This document shows positions 8,230 to 17,643 of a stretch of DNA of 64,000 nt, piece after piece (within the stretch, counting starts at the first letter, position 1; each line of letters begins with the position of its first letter). The translations under genes and the position numbers were made by a program. The stretch spans positions 186,001 through 250,000 of the forward strand of contig NZ_BNAY01000009.1 of NCBI RefSeq assembly GCF_014654365.1. Direction: 5' to 3'. The DNA comes from Amycolatopsis oliviviridis (GTDB lineage Bacteria > Actinomycetota > Actinomycetes > Mycobacteriales > Pseudonocardiaceae). The notes beneath the pieces were generated by a model. It was not told where the DNA came from, ran no database searches, and saw only the letters and a list, made by a program, of their open reading frames with translations.

Positions 8230-8321
8230 GGCCGTCAGTCGATCACCGGAAACGGGCTGACCAGGCGCAGTGTTGCGGAGTCCTGGTCACCGATGGGGTG
8301 ACCTGTCCTGAGAGGTGCCTA

Positions 8322-8405
8322 GTGGCCGACTTGCTCTACGCCGTGCTCCTGATCGGCGTATTCGTGGTTCTCGCCCTGACCCTTCGCGGCTTGGAAAAGC
8401 TGTGA
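8322..8405 (+). CDS. 27-residue single-span membrane protein leading the kdp operon
   Basis: GTG 8322 follows GAGAGGTG at good spacing and opens a 27-residue frame reading MADLLYAVLLIGVFVVLALT and ending LRGLEKL. It is one hydrophobic helix with a basic C-terminal end. Its TGA overlaps the GTG of kdpF (GTGA), which indicates translational coupling and supports it being real. It resembles KdpF in size and topology but not in sequence. A role as a small Kdp-complex subunit or leader peptide is inferred from position only. Confidence 0.65.
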   Translation: MADLLYAVLLIGVFVVLALTLRGLEKL

Positions 8406-8503
8406 CCGGCACGGGAACCGTGGCCAACGTCGTCGGCGGACTGCTGGCGCTGGGGCTGATCGTCTATTTGTTCATCGCACTGGTCAGGCCGGAGAAATTC
8501 TGA
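8402..8503 (+). CDS. kdpF: KdpF small subunit of potassium-transporting ATPase
   Basis: This peptide has 33 residues from GTG 8402, or 27 from GTG 8420. It is mostly one transmembrane helix (VGGLLALGLIVYLFIALV) ending RPEKF, the usual C-terminal signature of KdpF (LxxPExF). GTG 8402 is favoured because it overlaps the stop of the preceding small ORF. KdpF stabilises the KdpABC complex in the membrane. kdpA follows after 37 nt with its own GGAGGGACTGGA ribosome site. Confidence 0.85.
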   Translation: MTGTGTVANVVGGLLALGLIVYLFIALVRPEKF

Positions 8504-8540
8504 TGCGTCCCGACGTACTTGCTCCCGCGGAGGGACTGGA

Positions 8541-10202
8541 ATGACAGACACGATGGCCGGCCTCTTGCAGGCCGGCCTCCTCCTCGTCGCGCTCGCCGCG
8601 GTCTACAAACCGCTCGGCGACTACATGGCGCGCGTCTTCTCTTCGGAGAAGCACACCAAGGCCGAACGCGGCCTGTACCGGCTGTTCCGGGTGAACCCCG
8701 GTTCCGAGCAGCACTGGAAGACCTACGCGTCGGCCGTGATCGGCTTCTCGTTCGTCTCCGTCGTGTTCCTCTACCTGCTTCAGCGGCTCCAGGCGATCCT
8801 GCCGTGGAGCCTCGGCAAGGAACCGGTCTCCCCGGCGGTCGCCTTCAACACCGCCGTCAGCTTCGTGACCAACACGAACTGGCAGTCCTACAGCCCCGAA
8901 GCGACCATGGGTCACTTCGTGCAGATGGCCGGGCTGACGGTGCAGAACTTCCTGTCCGCCGCCGTCGGCCTTTCGGTCGCCGTCGCGGTCGTCCGCGGCT
9001 TCGTGCGCGCGAAGACCGACCGCCTCGGCAACTTCTGGGTGGACCTGACCCGCGGCACGATCCGGATCATGCTGCCGATCGCGTTCGTGGCGGCGATCGT
9101 GCTGATCGCGCTCGGCGTCGTCCAGAGCCTCAAGAGCGGCGTCGACGTCCTCAATCCCGACGGTAGCACCGGCAAGATCGCGCTGGCGCCCGCCGCGAGT
9201 CAGGAAGCCGTCAAGGAACTCGGCACCAACGGCGGCGGCATCTTCAACGCCAACTCCGCCCACCCGTTCGAGAACCCCAACGCCTGGACCAACCTGATCG
9301 AGATCTTCCTGATCCTGGTCATCCCGGTCTCGCTCACCCGCACCTTCGGCAAGCTGGTCGGGAACACCAAACAGGGGTACGTCCTGCTCTCGGTGATGGC
9401 CACGCTGTTCACCGCGATGCTCGCGGTGACCTGGCTGTCCGAGGCCCACGCGAGCGGCCCCGCGTCGCTGGCCGCCGGGGCGAATCTGGAGGGCAAGGAA
9501 CAGCGGTTCGGCATCGGGCTGAGTTCGCTGTTCGCCACCGCGACCACCGGCACGTCGACCGGCGCGGTCAACGGCGCGCACGACAGCTACAGCGGCCTCG
9601 GCGGCGGCGGGGTCCTGCTCAACATGCTGCTGGGCGAGATCTCGCCGGGCGGGGTGGGCACCGGTCTCTACGGCATCCTCGTGATGGCCGTGATCGCGAT
9701 GTTCCTCGCCGGGCTGATGGTCGGCCGGACGCCGGAGTACCTGGGCAAGAAGCTCGGCAAACGCGAGGTCACCTGCGCGGCCGTCGCCATGCTGGCGATG
9801 CCGACCGTGGTGCTGCTCGGCTCCGGGATCGCGCTGATGCTGGCCGACACCCCGGCCGCCATGACCAACTCGGGCGCGCACGGCCTCTCCGAGGTCCTCT
9901 ACGCCTACGCGTCGGCGGGCAACAACAACGGCTCCGCGTTCGGCGGGCTCACCGTGACGAGCGACTGGTTCCAGTCCTCGCTGTCGGTGGCCATGCTGCT
10001 CGGCCGGTTCATCCCGATCCTCGCCGTGCTGTGCCTCGCCGGATCCCTCGCCTCCCAGCGGAAGGTCCCGGAGACCGCCGGCACGCTGCCCACCACCGGA
10101 CCGCTCTTCGGCACGATGCTCGCGGGCACGATCGTGCTCGTCGCGGCCCTCACCTTCATCCCGGCGCTCGCGCTCGGGCCCATTGCAGAGGCACTCGCAT
10201 GA
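8541..10202 (+). CDS. kdpA: Potassium-transporting ATPase subunit A (channel-like)
   Basis: This is a 553-residue polytopic membrane protein of the usual KdpA length, with the potassium channel-like four-fold repeat. Selectivity-filter-like segments are visible: [10 protein letters not shown] near 113, [19 protein letters not shown] near 230, an [11 protein letters not shown] segment near 345 and [13 protein letters not shown] near 455. It selects potassium and passes it to the P-type ATPase KdpB. ATG 8541 has a clear ribosome site. Its TGA overlaps the ATG of kdpB. Confidence 0.97.
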   Translation: MTDTMAGLLQAGLLLVALAAVYKPLGDYMARVFSSEKHTKAERGLYRLFRVNPGSEQHWKTYASAVIGFSFVSVVFLYLLQRLQAILPWSLGKEPVSPAVAFNTAVSFVTNTNWQSYSPEATMGHFVQMAGLTVQNFLSAAVGLSVAVAVVRGFVRAKTDRLGNFWVDLTRGTIRIMLPIAFVAAIVLIALGVVQSLKSGVDVLNPDGSTGKIALAPAASQEAVKELGTNGGGIFNANSAHPFENPNAWTNLIEIFLILVIPVSLTRTFGKLVGNTKQGYVLLSVMATLFTAMLAVTWLSEAHASGPASLAAGANLEGKEQRFGIGLSSLFATATTGTSTGAVNGAHDSYSGLGGGGVLLNMLLGEISPGGVGTGLYGILVMAVIAMFLAGLMVGRTPEYLGKKLGKREVTCAAVAMLAMPTVVLLGSGIALMLADTPAAMTNSGAHGLSEVLYAYASAGNNNGSAFGGLTVTSDWFQSSLSVAMLLGRFIPILAVLCLAGSLASQRKVPETAGTLPTTGPLFGTMLAGTIVLVAALTFIPALALGPIAEALA

Positions 10203-12292
10203 CCATGACTCAGGAACGCACTCCAGAGGAGACTTCCCAGCACCACGTGGAAAACACGGGCAGGGTCGGCGCGGGGATCTTCAGCCCGCGCCAGCTGCTG
10301 ACCTCGCTGCCGGAGGCGCTGCGCAAGCTCAACCCCAAGCACCAGCTCGCCAACCCGGTGATGTTCGTGGTGTGGATCGGCTCCGCGCTGACCACCGTCT
10401 TCGCGATCACCGACCCGAGCGTGTTCACCATCCTCATCACGATCTGGCTGTGGTTCACCGTCCTGTTCGCGAACCTCGCCGAGGCCGTCGCGGAGGGCCG
10501 GGGCAAGGCGCAGGCGGAAACCCTGCGGCGCAGCAAGAAGGAGACCGTCGCGCGGCGTCTCACCGAGGACGGCGACGAGGAGACCGTGCCGGGTGCCGAC
10601 CTGCGCGTCGGCGACCTCGTGGTCGTCGAGGCCGGGCAGGTCATCCCGGGTGACGGCGACGTCGTCGAAGGCATCGCGACCGTCGACGAATCGGCCATCA
10701 CCGGCGAGTCGGCCCCGGTCATCCGCGAATCGGGCGGCGACCGGTGCGCGGTCACCGGCGGCACCACGGTGCTCTCGGACCGCGTCGTCGTGAAGATCAC
10801 CACCAAACCCGGCGAGTCCTTCGTGGACCGCATGATCGCACTTGTGGAGGGCGCTTCCCGGCAGAAGACGCCGAACGAGATCGCGCTGACGATCCTGCTC
10901 TCGACGCTCACGATCATCTTCCTGCTCGCCGTCGTGGCGCTGCAGCCGATGGCGGGCTACTCCGGCAGTCAGCAGTCCGTGATCGTGCTGACCGCGTTGC
11001 TGGTCTGCCTGATCCCGACGACGATCGGCGCGCTGCTGTCCGCGATCGGCATCGCCGGGATGGACCGGCTGGTGCAGCGCAACGTCCTCGCGACCAGTGG
11101 CCGCGCGGTCGAGGCCGCCGGCGACGTCTCGACGCTGCTGCTGGACAAGACCGGCACGATCACCTTCGGCAACCGCAAGGCCACCGAACTGATCCCGGTC
11201 GGTTCGTCCACTGTGGACGACATCGCCAAGGCGGCCAGGCTGTCCAGTCTCGCCGACGGCACCCCGGAAGGCCGCAGCATCGTCGAACTCGTGGCGCGGG
11301 AACACGGTCTCGCGGAGACGGCGTCCGACGACGAGAAGCTCGCGGACTTCGTCGAGTTCACCGCGCAGACCCGGATGAGCGGCATCGACATCGGCGAGCG
11401 CCAGGTCCGCAAGGGGGCCACCGCCGCCGTGCGCGAATGGGTCCGCGAACGCGGCGGCGACATGCCGGACGAGACCGAACGGGTCGTCGACGAGATCAGC
11501 CAGCAGGGCGGGACCCCGCTGGTGGTCGCGGAGTACGACGGCGCGAAAGCGTTCGTGCGCGGCGTGATCCGGTTGTCCGATGTGGTCAAACCCGGGATGA
11601 AGGAGCGGTTCGTCCAGCTCCGGTCGATGGGCATCAAGACCGTCATGATCACCGGGGACAACCCGCTGACGGCGAAGGCCATCGCGGCGGACGCGGGTGT
11701 CGACGACTACCTCGCCGAGGCCAAACCCGAAGACAAGATGGCGCTGATCAAGAAGGAGCAGGAGGGCGGGCGGCTGGTCGCGATGACCGGCGACGGCACG
11801 AACGACGCCCCCGCGCTGGCGCAGTCCGACGTCGGCGTCGCGATGAACACCGGGACCTCCGCCGCCAAGGAGGCGGGGAACATGGTGGACCTCGACTCCG
11901 ACCCGACGAAACTGATCGAGATCGTGGAGATCGGCAAGCAGCTGCTGATCACCCGCGGCGCGCTGACCACCTTCAGCGTCGCCAACGACCTCGCGAAGTA
12001 CTTCGCCATCCTGCCCGCGATGTTCACCGGCATCTTCGCCCAGCTCGGCGCGCTCAACATCATGCAGCTGGCGACGCCGAAGTCGGCGATCCTCTCGGCG
12101 GTCATCTTCAACGCGCTGATCATCGTCGGGCTGATCCCGCTCGCGCTGCGCGGCGTCCGGTACAAGCCGTCGTCGGCCTCGGCGCTGCTGCGCCGGAACC
12201 TGCTGGTCTACGGCCTCGGCGGGATCGTCAGCCCGTTCCTCGGGATCTGGCTGATCGACCTGCTCGTCCGTCTCATCCCTGGAATCGGGTAA
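10199..12292 (+). CDS. kdpB: Potassium-transporting P-type ATPase subunit B
   Basis: This is a 697-residue catalytic subunit. The actuator motif is TGESAPV and the phosphorylation site is [13 protein letters not shown] (Asp near residue 317). KGAT occurs in the nucleotide domain, and [20 protein letters not shown] and [17 protein letters not shown] form the hinge and P-domain. Several membrane spans flank these. ATG 10199 overlaps the kdpA stop, and the frame upstream of it lies inside kdpA and is discounted. The protein hydrolyses ATP to drive potassium through KdpA at low external potassium. Confidence 0.97.
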   Translation: MTMTQERTPEETSQHHVENTGRVGAGIFSPRQLLTSLPEALRKLNPKHQLANPVMFVVWIGSALTTVFAITDPSVFTILITIWLWFTVLFANLAEAVAEGRGKAQAETLRRSKKETVARRLTEDGDEETVPGADLRVGDLVVVEAGQVIPGDGDVVEGIATVDESAITGESAPVIRESGGDRCAVTGGTTVLSDRVVVKITTKPGESFVDRMIALVEGASRQKTPNEIALTILLSTLTIIFLLAVVALQPMAGYSGSQQSVIVLTALLVCLIPTTIGALLSAIGIAGMDRLVQRNVLATSGRAVEAAGDVSTLLLDKTGTITFGNRKATELIPVGSSTVDDIAKAARLSSLADGTPEGRSIVELVAREHGLAETASDDEKLADFVEFTAQTRMSGIDIGERQVRKGATAAVREWVRERGGDMPDETERVVDEISQQGGTPLVVAEYDGAKAFVRGVIRLSDVVKPGMKERFVQLRSMGIKTVMITGDNPLTAKAIAADAGVDDYLAEAKPEDKMALIKKEQEGGRLVAMTGDGTNDAPALAQSDVGVAMNTGTSAAKEAGNMVDLDSDPTKLIEIVEIGKQLLITRGALTTFSVANDLAKYFAILPAMFTGIFAQLGALNIMQLATPKSAILSAVIFNALIIVGLIPLALRGVRYKPSSASALLRRNLLVYGLGGIVSPFLGIWLIDLLVRLIPGIG

Positions 12293-12296
12293 CGCC

Positions 12297-12908
12297 ATGA
12301 ACGCACTGCTGAAGCAGACCCTCGCCGGGCTGCGTGTCCTGCTCGTCTTCACGGTCCTGCTGGGTGTGGTCTACCCGCTCGGCGTGTGGGCGGTCTCCCG
12401 GATCCCCGGCCTGCAGGGCAACGCCGAAGGCTCGATCATCACCCAGGACGGGCAGGCCGTCGGCTCGTCGCTGATCGGCGTCGACCCGGTCGCGGCCGAC
12501 CCGGCCAAGGACCCCTGGTTCCACAACCGCCCCTCCGCGGGCTCGAAGGACGTTCTCGGCCCCGGCGACCCGTCGTCGTCCGGCGCGTCGAACAAGGGCC
12601 CGTACAACGAGGACCTGGTCGCCGCGATCGGCGAGCGCAAGAAGCTCATCGCCGCCCGCGAAGGCGTGCAGGAGTCGCAGGTGCCCGCCGACGCGGTGAC
12701 CACGACGGGATCGGGGATGGACCCGGCGATCAGCGTCGCCTACGCGGACCTGCAGATCCCGCGTGTGGCGCGGAACACCGGCCTGCCGGAGGAGAAGGTC
12801 CGCCGGCTCGTGGCCGACAACACCGGCGGCGCCGGGATCGGCGTGCCGGGCGTCAATGTGCTGAAGGTCAACTTGGCCGTGCGCGACGCGGCCGGAGGAG
12901 CACACTGA
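12297..12908 (+). CDS. kdpC: Potassium-transporting ATPase subunit C
   Basis: This is a 203-residue protein of typical KdpC length with one N-terminal membrane anchor (LRVLLVFTVLLGVVYPLGVW) and an extracytoplasmic domain. Family motifs include GSSLIG, WFHNRPSAG, a LGP(G)DPSSSGASNKGPYN block and the conserved DPAISVAYA and QIPRVARNTGL segments. It raises the ATP affinity of KdpB. It starts four bases after kdpB, and its TGA almost touches kdpD. Confidence 0.96.
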   Translation: MNALLKQTLAGLRVLLVFTVLLGVVYPLGVWAVSRIPGLQGNAEGSIITQDGQAVGSSLIGVDPVAADPAKDPWFHNRPSAGSKDVLGPGDPSSSGASNKGPYNEDLVAAIGERKKLIAAREGVQESQVPADAVTTTGSGMDPAISVAYADLQIPRVARNTGLPEEKVRRLVADNTGGAGIGVPGVNVLKVNLAVRDAAGGAH

Positions 12909-12913
12909 CAGAC

Positions 12914-15499
12914 GTGGACGAGAACACGACCAAGCCGCGCCGGGGTGAGCTGAGGATCTACCTCGGCGCGGCCCCGGGCGTCGGCAAGACCTACGCGATG
13001 CTCGGCGAGGCGCGACGCCGCCTCGGCCGGGGCACCGACGTGGTCATCGGCCTGGTCGAGACGCACGGGCGCAAGAAGACCGCGGAACTCGTCGAAGGGC
13101 TCGAAACCGTGCCGCGCCGCCGGTCCGAGCACCGGGACCACGAGTTCGAGGAGATGGACCTCGACGCGCTGCTCGCCCGCGCCCCCGAAGTCGCCGTGGT
13201 CGACGAACTCGCGCACACCAATGTGCCGGGCTCGCGCAACGAAAAGCGCTGGCAGGACATCGACGAACTGCTCGCCGCCGGGATCGACGTCCTGTCCACG
13301 GTCAACGTGCAGCATCTCCAGAGCCTCAACGACGTCGTCGAGCGCATCACCGGCGTCACCCAGCAGGAGACGGTGCCCGACGAGGTCGTGCGGCGGGCCG
13401 AACAGCTGGAGCTGGTCGACATCACGCCCGAGGCGCTGCGGCGGCGCCTCGCGCACGGCAACGTCTACCCGGCCGAGCGGATCGACGCGGCGCTGGGCAA
13501 CTACTTCCGGCCCGGCAACCTCACCGCGCTGCGGGAGCTCGCGCTGCTGTGGGTCGCCGACCAGGTGGACGTGGCGTTGCAGCGGTACCGGGCCGAGCAG
13601 AAGATCACCGACACGTGGGAAGCACGCGAACGGGTGGTCGTGTCGATCACCGGCGGACCGGAGAGCGAGACGCTGATCCGCCGCGCGAGCCGCATCGCGA
13701 ACCGCGCGGGCGCCGAACTGCAGGTGCTGCACATCCTGCGCGGCGACGGGCTCGCCGGGATGGGACCGACGGCGGTCGGCAAGTACCGGAAGCTGACCGA
13801 AGAGGTCGGCGCGACCTTCCACACCGTCGTCGGCGACGACGTGCCGACGGCGCTGCTCGACTTCGCGCAGGGTGTCAACGCGACCCAGCTGGTCGTCGGG
13901 ACCTCGCGGCGGTCGCGGGTGGCGAGGCTGTTCGACGAAGGCATCGGCGCGGCTGTGGTCCAGCGGTCCGGCCCGATCGACGTCCACATGGTCACGCACG
14001 CCCAGGCGGGTGGACGGCTGCGCGCCCGGTTCAACCGGAGCCCTTTGACGCCATCACGACGCCTGACCGGCTGGGCGCTTTCGCTGCTGCTGCCCGCGCT
14101 GGCGACGTTGCTCGGCGTCGTGCTGAGGGATCAGCTGGACTTCTCCACCGACGTGATCGACTACGTCCTCGCGACGGTGCTGGTCGCGCTCGTGGGCGGG
14201 CTCGGGCCCGCGCTGCTCGCGGCGGTGGTCTCGGCCGGGCTGCTGAACTTCTTCTTCACCCCGCCGCTGTACAACCTGACCGTCCACGAGCCGCGCAACG
14301 TGATCACGCTGGTCGCGATGGTGCTGGTGGCGATCCTCGTCGCGGCGGTCGTCGACACCGCGGCCCGGCGCGCGACGCAGGCCGCGCGGGCGCGGACCGA
14401 GGCGGCGCTGCTCGCCTCCTACGCGCGGACCGTGCTCACCCATACCAACCCGATCGAGCGGCTGCTGGAGAAGGTCCGCGAGAACTTCGGGATGACTTCG
14501 GTGACCCTGCTGGAAAAGCGGGACGGGAAGTGGAATCGGGTGGCGAACGCCGGCACGGATCCCTGCGCCGACCCGGATCAGGCCGACGCCGACATCGCGG
14601 TCACCGCGGACGTCCATCTGACGCTGCGGGGCCGCGCGCTGCCCGCGTCGGACCGGGGAGTGCTCGAAGCCGTCGCCGGGCAGGCCCTGCTGGCCCTGCG
14701 GCAGCAGCGGACGGCGAAGGCGGCCGTCCGCGCGGAACGCAAGGCCGAGGCGACCGAACTGCGCACGGCCCTGCTGTCGGCCGTGGGACACGACCTCCGG
14801 ACCCCGCTGACGTCCATCAAGGCGTCCATCGGCAGCCTGCGCGCGACCGACATCTCACTGTCCGAAGAGGACACCGACGAGCTGCTCGAAGCGATCGAGG
14901 AATCGGCGGACCGGCTCGCCGGGCTGATCGACAACCTGCTCGACTCGTCGCGGCTGGCGACCGGCGCCGTCCGCCCGCATCTGCGCCCGGTCGGCTACGA
15001 CGAGGTCGTCGCGCACGCCCTGTCCAATGTGGACAACTCGGATTCGGTCGTGGTCGCGATCGACTCGCGGCTGCCGTCCGTATGCGCCGACCCCGGGCTG
15101 CTGGAGCGGGTCGTGGCGAACGTCGTCGACAACGCGCTGCGGCACGGGGCGTCCGGCGAACCGGTCTCCGCGCGGGCCAGCACCCATTCGGAACACGTCG
15201 AACTGCGCATCATCGACCACGGACGCGGGCTGAAGAAGGGCACCGCGGACTCGGCCTTCGCTCCGTTCCAGCGGCTCGGGGGAGACCGGGACAGCGTGCC
15301 GGGCGTGGGACTGGGGCTGTCGGTCGCCAAGGGGTTCACCGAGGCGATGGGCGGGCGGATCCGGGCGGAGGACACGCCCGGCGGCGGGCTCACCGTCGTC
15401 ATCTCGCTGCCCGCATATGTTGGTCAGGATCCGGAAAAGAGCCTCCTCGCCTTCGACGACGAGGGCCTGGAAAACGAAGAGGAGGAGCGAGTGCGATGA
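12914..15499 (+). CDS. kdpD: Sensor histidine kinase KdpD
   Basis: This protein has about 861 residues. The N-terminal KdpD domain carries Walker A GAAPGVGKTYAML near residue 22 and a DELAHTN motif. A universal-stress-like domain lies at about 235-360, and four close-packed membrane helices (DUF4118) at about 375-490. A GAF-like linker follows, then HisKA with the phosphorylated His near residue 626 (VGHDLRTPLTSIKASI), then a HATPase with NVVDNALRHG and GVGLGLSVAKGF. It senses potassium limitation or turgor and phosphorylates KdpE. The start is uncertain: GTG 12914 is used here, but CTG 12905, overlapping the kdpC stop and nearer to GGAGGAG at 12894-12900, may be the true start. Confidence 0.95.
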   Translation: MDENTTKPRRGELRIYLGAAPGVGKTYAMLGEARRRLGRGTDVVIGLVETHGRKKTAELVEGLETVPRRRSEHRDHEFEEMDLDALLARAPEVAVVDELAHTNVPGSRNEKRWQDIDELLAAGIDVLSTVNVQHLQSLNDVVERITGVTQQETVPDEVVRRAEQLELVDITPEALRRRLAHGNVYPAERIDAALGNYFRPGNLTALRELALLWVADQVDVALQRYRAEQKITDTWEARERVVVSITGGPESETLIRRASRIANRAGAELQVLHILRGDGLAGMGPTAVGKYRKLTEEVGATFHTVVGDDVPTALLDFAQGVNATQLVVGTSRRSRVARLFDEGIGAAVVQRSGPIDVHMVTHAQAGGRLRARFNRSPLTPSRRLTGWALSLLLPALATLLGVVLRDQLDFSTDVIDYVLATVLVALVGGLGPALLAAVVSAGLLNFFFTPPLYNLTVHEPRNVITLVAMVLVAILVAAVVDTAARRATQAARARTEAALLASYARTVLTHTNPIERLLEKVRENFGMTSVTLLEKRDGKWNRVANAGTDPCADPDQADADIAVTADVHLTLRGRALPASDRGVLEAVAGQALLALRQQRTAKAAVRAERKAEATELRTALLSAVGHDLRTPLTSIKASIGSLRATDISLSEEDTDELLEAIEESADRLAGLIDNLLDSSRLATGAVRPHLRPVGYDEVVAHALSNVDNSDSVVVAIDSRLPSVCADPGLLERVVANVVDNALRHGASGEPVSARASTHSEHVELRIIDHGRGLKKGTADSAFAPFQRLGGDRDSVPGVGLGLSVAKGFTEAMGGRIRAEDTPGGGLTVVISLPAYVGQDPEKSLLAFDDEGLENEEEERVR

Positions 15500-16197
15500 G
15501 CGCAGACACCGCGTCGGCGACCGTTCTGGTCGTCGACGACGAACCGCAGATCGTGCGAGCCCTGCGGATCAACCTGTCCGCCCGCGGCTACAAGGTGATC
15601 ACCGCGCACGACGGGACGGCCGCGCTGAAGGCCGTCGCCGAGACCAAACCCGACGTCGTCGTGCTCGACCTCGGCCTGCCCGACCTCGACGGCACCGAGG
15701 TGATCGCCGGGCTCCGCGGCTGGACGACGGTGCCGATCATCGTGCTGTCCGCGCGCGGCGACTCGGCCGACAAGGTGCAGGCCCTCGACGCCGGCGCCGA
15801 CGACTACGTCACCAAACCCTTCGGCATGGACGAACTCCTCGCGCGGCTGCGCGCCGCCGTCCGGCGTTCGGCGACGTCCAGTGTGGACGGTGCGGACGCG
15901 GTGGTGGACACGGGCTCGTTCCGCATCGACCTGGCGGCCAAGAAGGTGCGCCGGGACGGGAAGGAAGTGCACCTCACCAAGACCGAATGGGGTGTGCTGG
16001 AACTGCTGGTGCGCAACCGGGGCCGTCTCGTGGCGCAGAAACAGCTGCTGCACGAGGTGTGGGGGCCGACCTACGAGACCGAGTCGCACTACCTGCGGGT
16101 GTATCTGGCGCAGCTGCGGCGGAAGCTGGAACCGGAACCCTCGCGGCCGCGGCACCTGCTGACGGAACCGGGGATGGGCTACCGCTTCGAAATGTGA
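15496..16197 (+). CDS. kdpE: Response regulator KdpE (OmpR family)
   Basis: This is a 233-residue regulator. The receiver domain has acidic pair D14-D15, phosphoacceptor D58 (VVLDLGLPD), S85 and K107 (YVTKPFG). The C-terminal OmpR winged helix carries LTKTEWGVLELLVRNRGR and SHYLRVYLAQLRRKLE. ATG 15496 overlaps the kdpD stop (ATGA) and has GAGGAGCGAG upstream. It presumably activates the kdp promoter near 8.2 kb. Confidence 0.97.
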   Translation: MSADTASATVLVVDDEPQIVRALRINLSARGYKVITAHDGTAALKAVAETKPDVVVLDLGLPDLDGTEVIAGLRGWTTVPIIVLSARGDSADKVQALDAGADDYVTKPFGMDELLARLRAAVRRSATSSVDGADAVVDTGSFRIDLAAKKVRRDGKEVHLTKTEWGVLELLVRNRGRLVAQKQLLHEVWGPTYETESHYLRVYLAQLRRKLEPEPSRPRHLLTEPGMGYRFEM

Positions 16198-16226
16198 CCC
16201 CGGACGGTCGGGCGTGCTCAGGTGCC

Positions 16227-16365
16227 GTACTCGCGTGATCAGAGACGGAACTCGCGTGCTTGGAGGCCGCACACGCGGGTCGGCGTCCGTCACGTGAGTT
16301 CCGCCTTCAATCACGTGAGTTCCGTCCCCAAGCACGCGAGTCACGTCCCTGATCACGCGAGTCAC
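16227..16365. repeat. Array of six 20-21-nt repeats, two in one orientation and four in the other
   Basis: Four units lie head to tail in exact 21-nt register at 16282-16302, 16303-16323, 16324-16344 and 16345-16365. Read on the minus strand they fit GKRACTCRCGTG followed by nine variable bases. Two units in the opposite orientation occupy 16227-16246 and 16247-16267. The two halves can pair to form a long interrupted hairpin. The array fills most of the 242-nt gap between kdpE and the next gene, which converge here. The rest of the gap shows nothing recognisable. Confidence 0.8.
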
Positions 16366-16439
16366 GCCTTCGGACCCGGCGACCGGGTTCGGCTTGGCCC
16401 TCGATGGGACCGGAATCAGCCGACACACGGACCGAAGTC

Positions 16440-17069
16440 CTATCGGGCGCTGCTCGTGGAGATGTCGGAGACGCTGGACCGGCCCGGCGACGAGTCCGGG
16501 GCGCCGCTGGAGCTGGAGCCGCCGCCCGGCGGGCTCGACGGCGGATCCGACGGCGTCGTCGTGGTCGGAGGGGTCGTCTTCGTCGGGGTGGTCGTGGTCG
16601 GAGGCGTGGGCTTCGGAGTGGTCGGCGTCGTCGGCGGCAGGACCGTGTGCGGCGGCGTGCCAGGGCCACCGGGCGGCGGCACCACGGGCGGCGGCGCGAC
16701 GACGCTCGTCGTCTCCTTGCCGTCCGGCCCGACCGAGGTCACCGTGGTCGGCGGCGCCGTGGAGCTGGAGGACGCGCCGGGGATCGGCGAGCCGCTGACG
16801 GTCATCGGGCCGCCGGGGACGGCGTTGCCCGGGACCAGCTGGGCGCCGGCGGGGGCGACACCTTGCCCGCCGCCGGGGACGCCGGTGCCGCCCGCGGTGG
16901 CGGAGACGCCGGGGCCCGCCAGTTCGGCGATCGCGGCGAAGGCCGTCGCCACCACGAGGCCACTGACGCCCAGTACGGCGTAGCCGGCACGGTTGAGCTT
17001 GCCGGTGGCGCCGCGCGGGGGCGCCACGGACACGCGTGCGCTCGGATCAGACCCGTCGGGACGGGACAT
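16440..17069 (-). CDS. Membrane-anchored Pro/Ser/Thr-rich extracytoplasmic protein of unknown function
   Basis: This is a 209-residue protein starting at ATG 17069 behind GAGGAGCC. A basic N-terminus of about 28 residues precedes one hydrophobic helix (GYAVLGVSGLVVATAFAAIA). The rest is low-complexity sequence rich in proline, threonine, serine and glycine, with PPTTTTP-type runs and a serine-rich tail. This suggests an anchored, wall-spanning spacer rather than an enzyme. No known domain is seen. The composition could inflate apparent homology in searches. Confidence 0.7.
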   Translation of the reverse strand: MSRPDGSDPSARVSVAPPRGATGKLNRAGYAVLGVSGLVVATAFAAIAELAGPGVSATAGGTGVPGGGQGVAPAGAQLVPGNAVPGGPMTVSGSPIPGASSSSTAPPTTVTSVGPDGKETTSVVAPPPVVPPPGGPGTPPHTVLPPTTPTTPKPTPPTTTTPTKTTPPTTTTPSDPPSSPPGGGSSSSGAPDSSPGRSSVSDISTSSAR

Positions 17070-17266
17070 GGGCTGGCTCCTCGGATGGGGGACTTCGGGG
17101 AGTGAAGCGACTGGTGAGAACACCGAGACGCTTCCGGCTACCCGGGCGAGGTAGCCCAAAGTGGGGACCCGGCGCGGAGATTATCACCGTGGCTTCACTG
17201 TCTGCGAACCGCTGCGAACGTTGTGTTCACCCTCCGCGTTCATCCGCGTGGTGCACGATAGGGGAC

Positions 17267-17554
17267 GTGAGTGAAGAAATAACGCACATCAGGCTGACCG
17301 CGTGGGTGCACGGTCGCGTGCAGGGGGTCGGTTTTCGCTGGTGGACCCGCAGCCGGGCGCTTGAGCTGGGGTTGGTCGGCAGTGCGGGCAACCTGGCCGA
17401 CGGGCGTGTCGAGGTGGTAGCGGAGGGTGTCCGGGACAACTGTGAGCGGCTTTTGCTGGCTTTGAGATCCGGCGAATCACCCGGAAGTGTGGATCACGTC
17501 GTCGAGCGCTGGTCGCCTGCGAAAGGTGGCATCAGCGGCTTCGTGGAGCGCTGA
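17267..17554 (+). CDS. acyP: Acylphosphatase
   Basis: This is a 95-residue enzyme of the usual length that hydrolyses the carboxyl-phosphate bond of acyl phosphates. The phosphate-binding loop GRVQGVGFRWW contains catalytic Arg24, and SAGNLADGRVEV supplies catalytic Asn42. The start is GTG 17267; longer upstream extensions would run into the neighbouring promoter. It lies 89 nt before smc, a gene order common in actinomycetes. Confidence 0.95.
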   Translation: MSEEITHIRLTAWVHGRVQGVGFRWWTRSRALELGLVGSAGNLADGRVEVVAEGVRDNCERLLLALRSGESPGSVDHVVERWSPAKGGISGFVER

Positions 17555-17643
17555 GGCCCCCGCGTCCCACGATCACGGTGGGCGCACAGGTAGCCTGGAC
17601 CGATTGAACGACCGGTTCCCGCAGCCAGAGGGGTCAGCACGAC

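Noticed and set aside
8115-8321. Possible c-di-AMP (ydaO-type) riboswitch in the kdp leader
   Set aside because: I could not match the conserved core segments of that class. Only a direct repeat stands out. A covariance-model search would settle it.
9905-12352. 815-codon minus-strand open frame opposite kdpA-kdpB
   Set aside because: It is a shadow of kdpB, with no motif and biased composition. The plus strand encodes an unmistakable P-type ATPase.
16227-16365. Possible CRISPR array
   Set aside because: The 21-nt units are contiguous without spacers, occur in both orientations and have no cas genes nearby.
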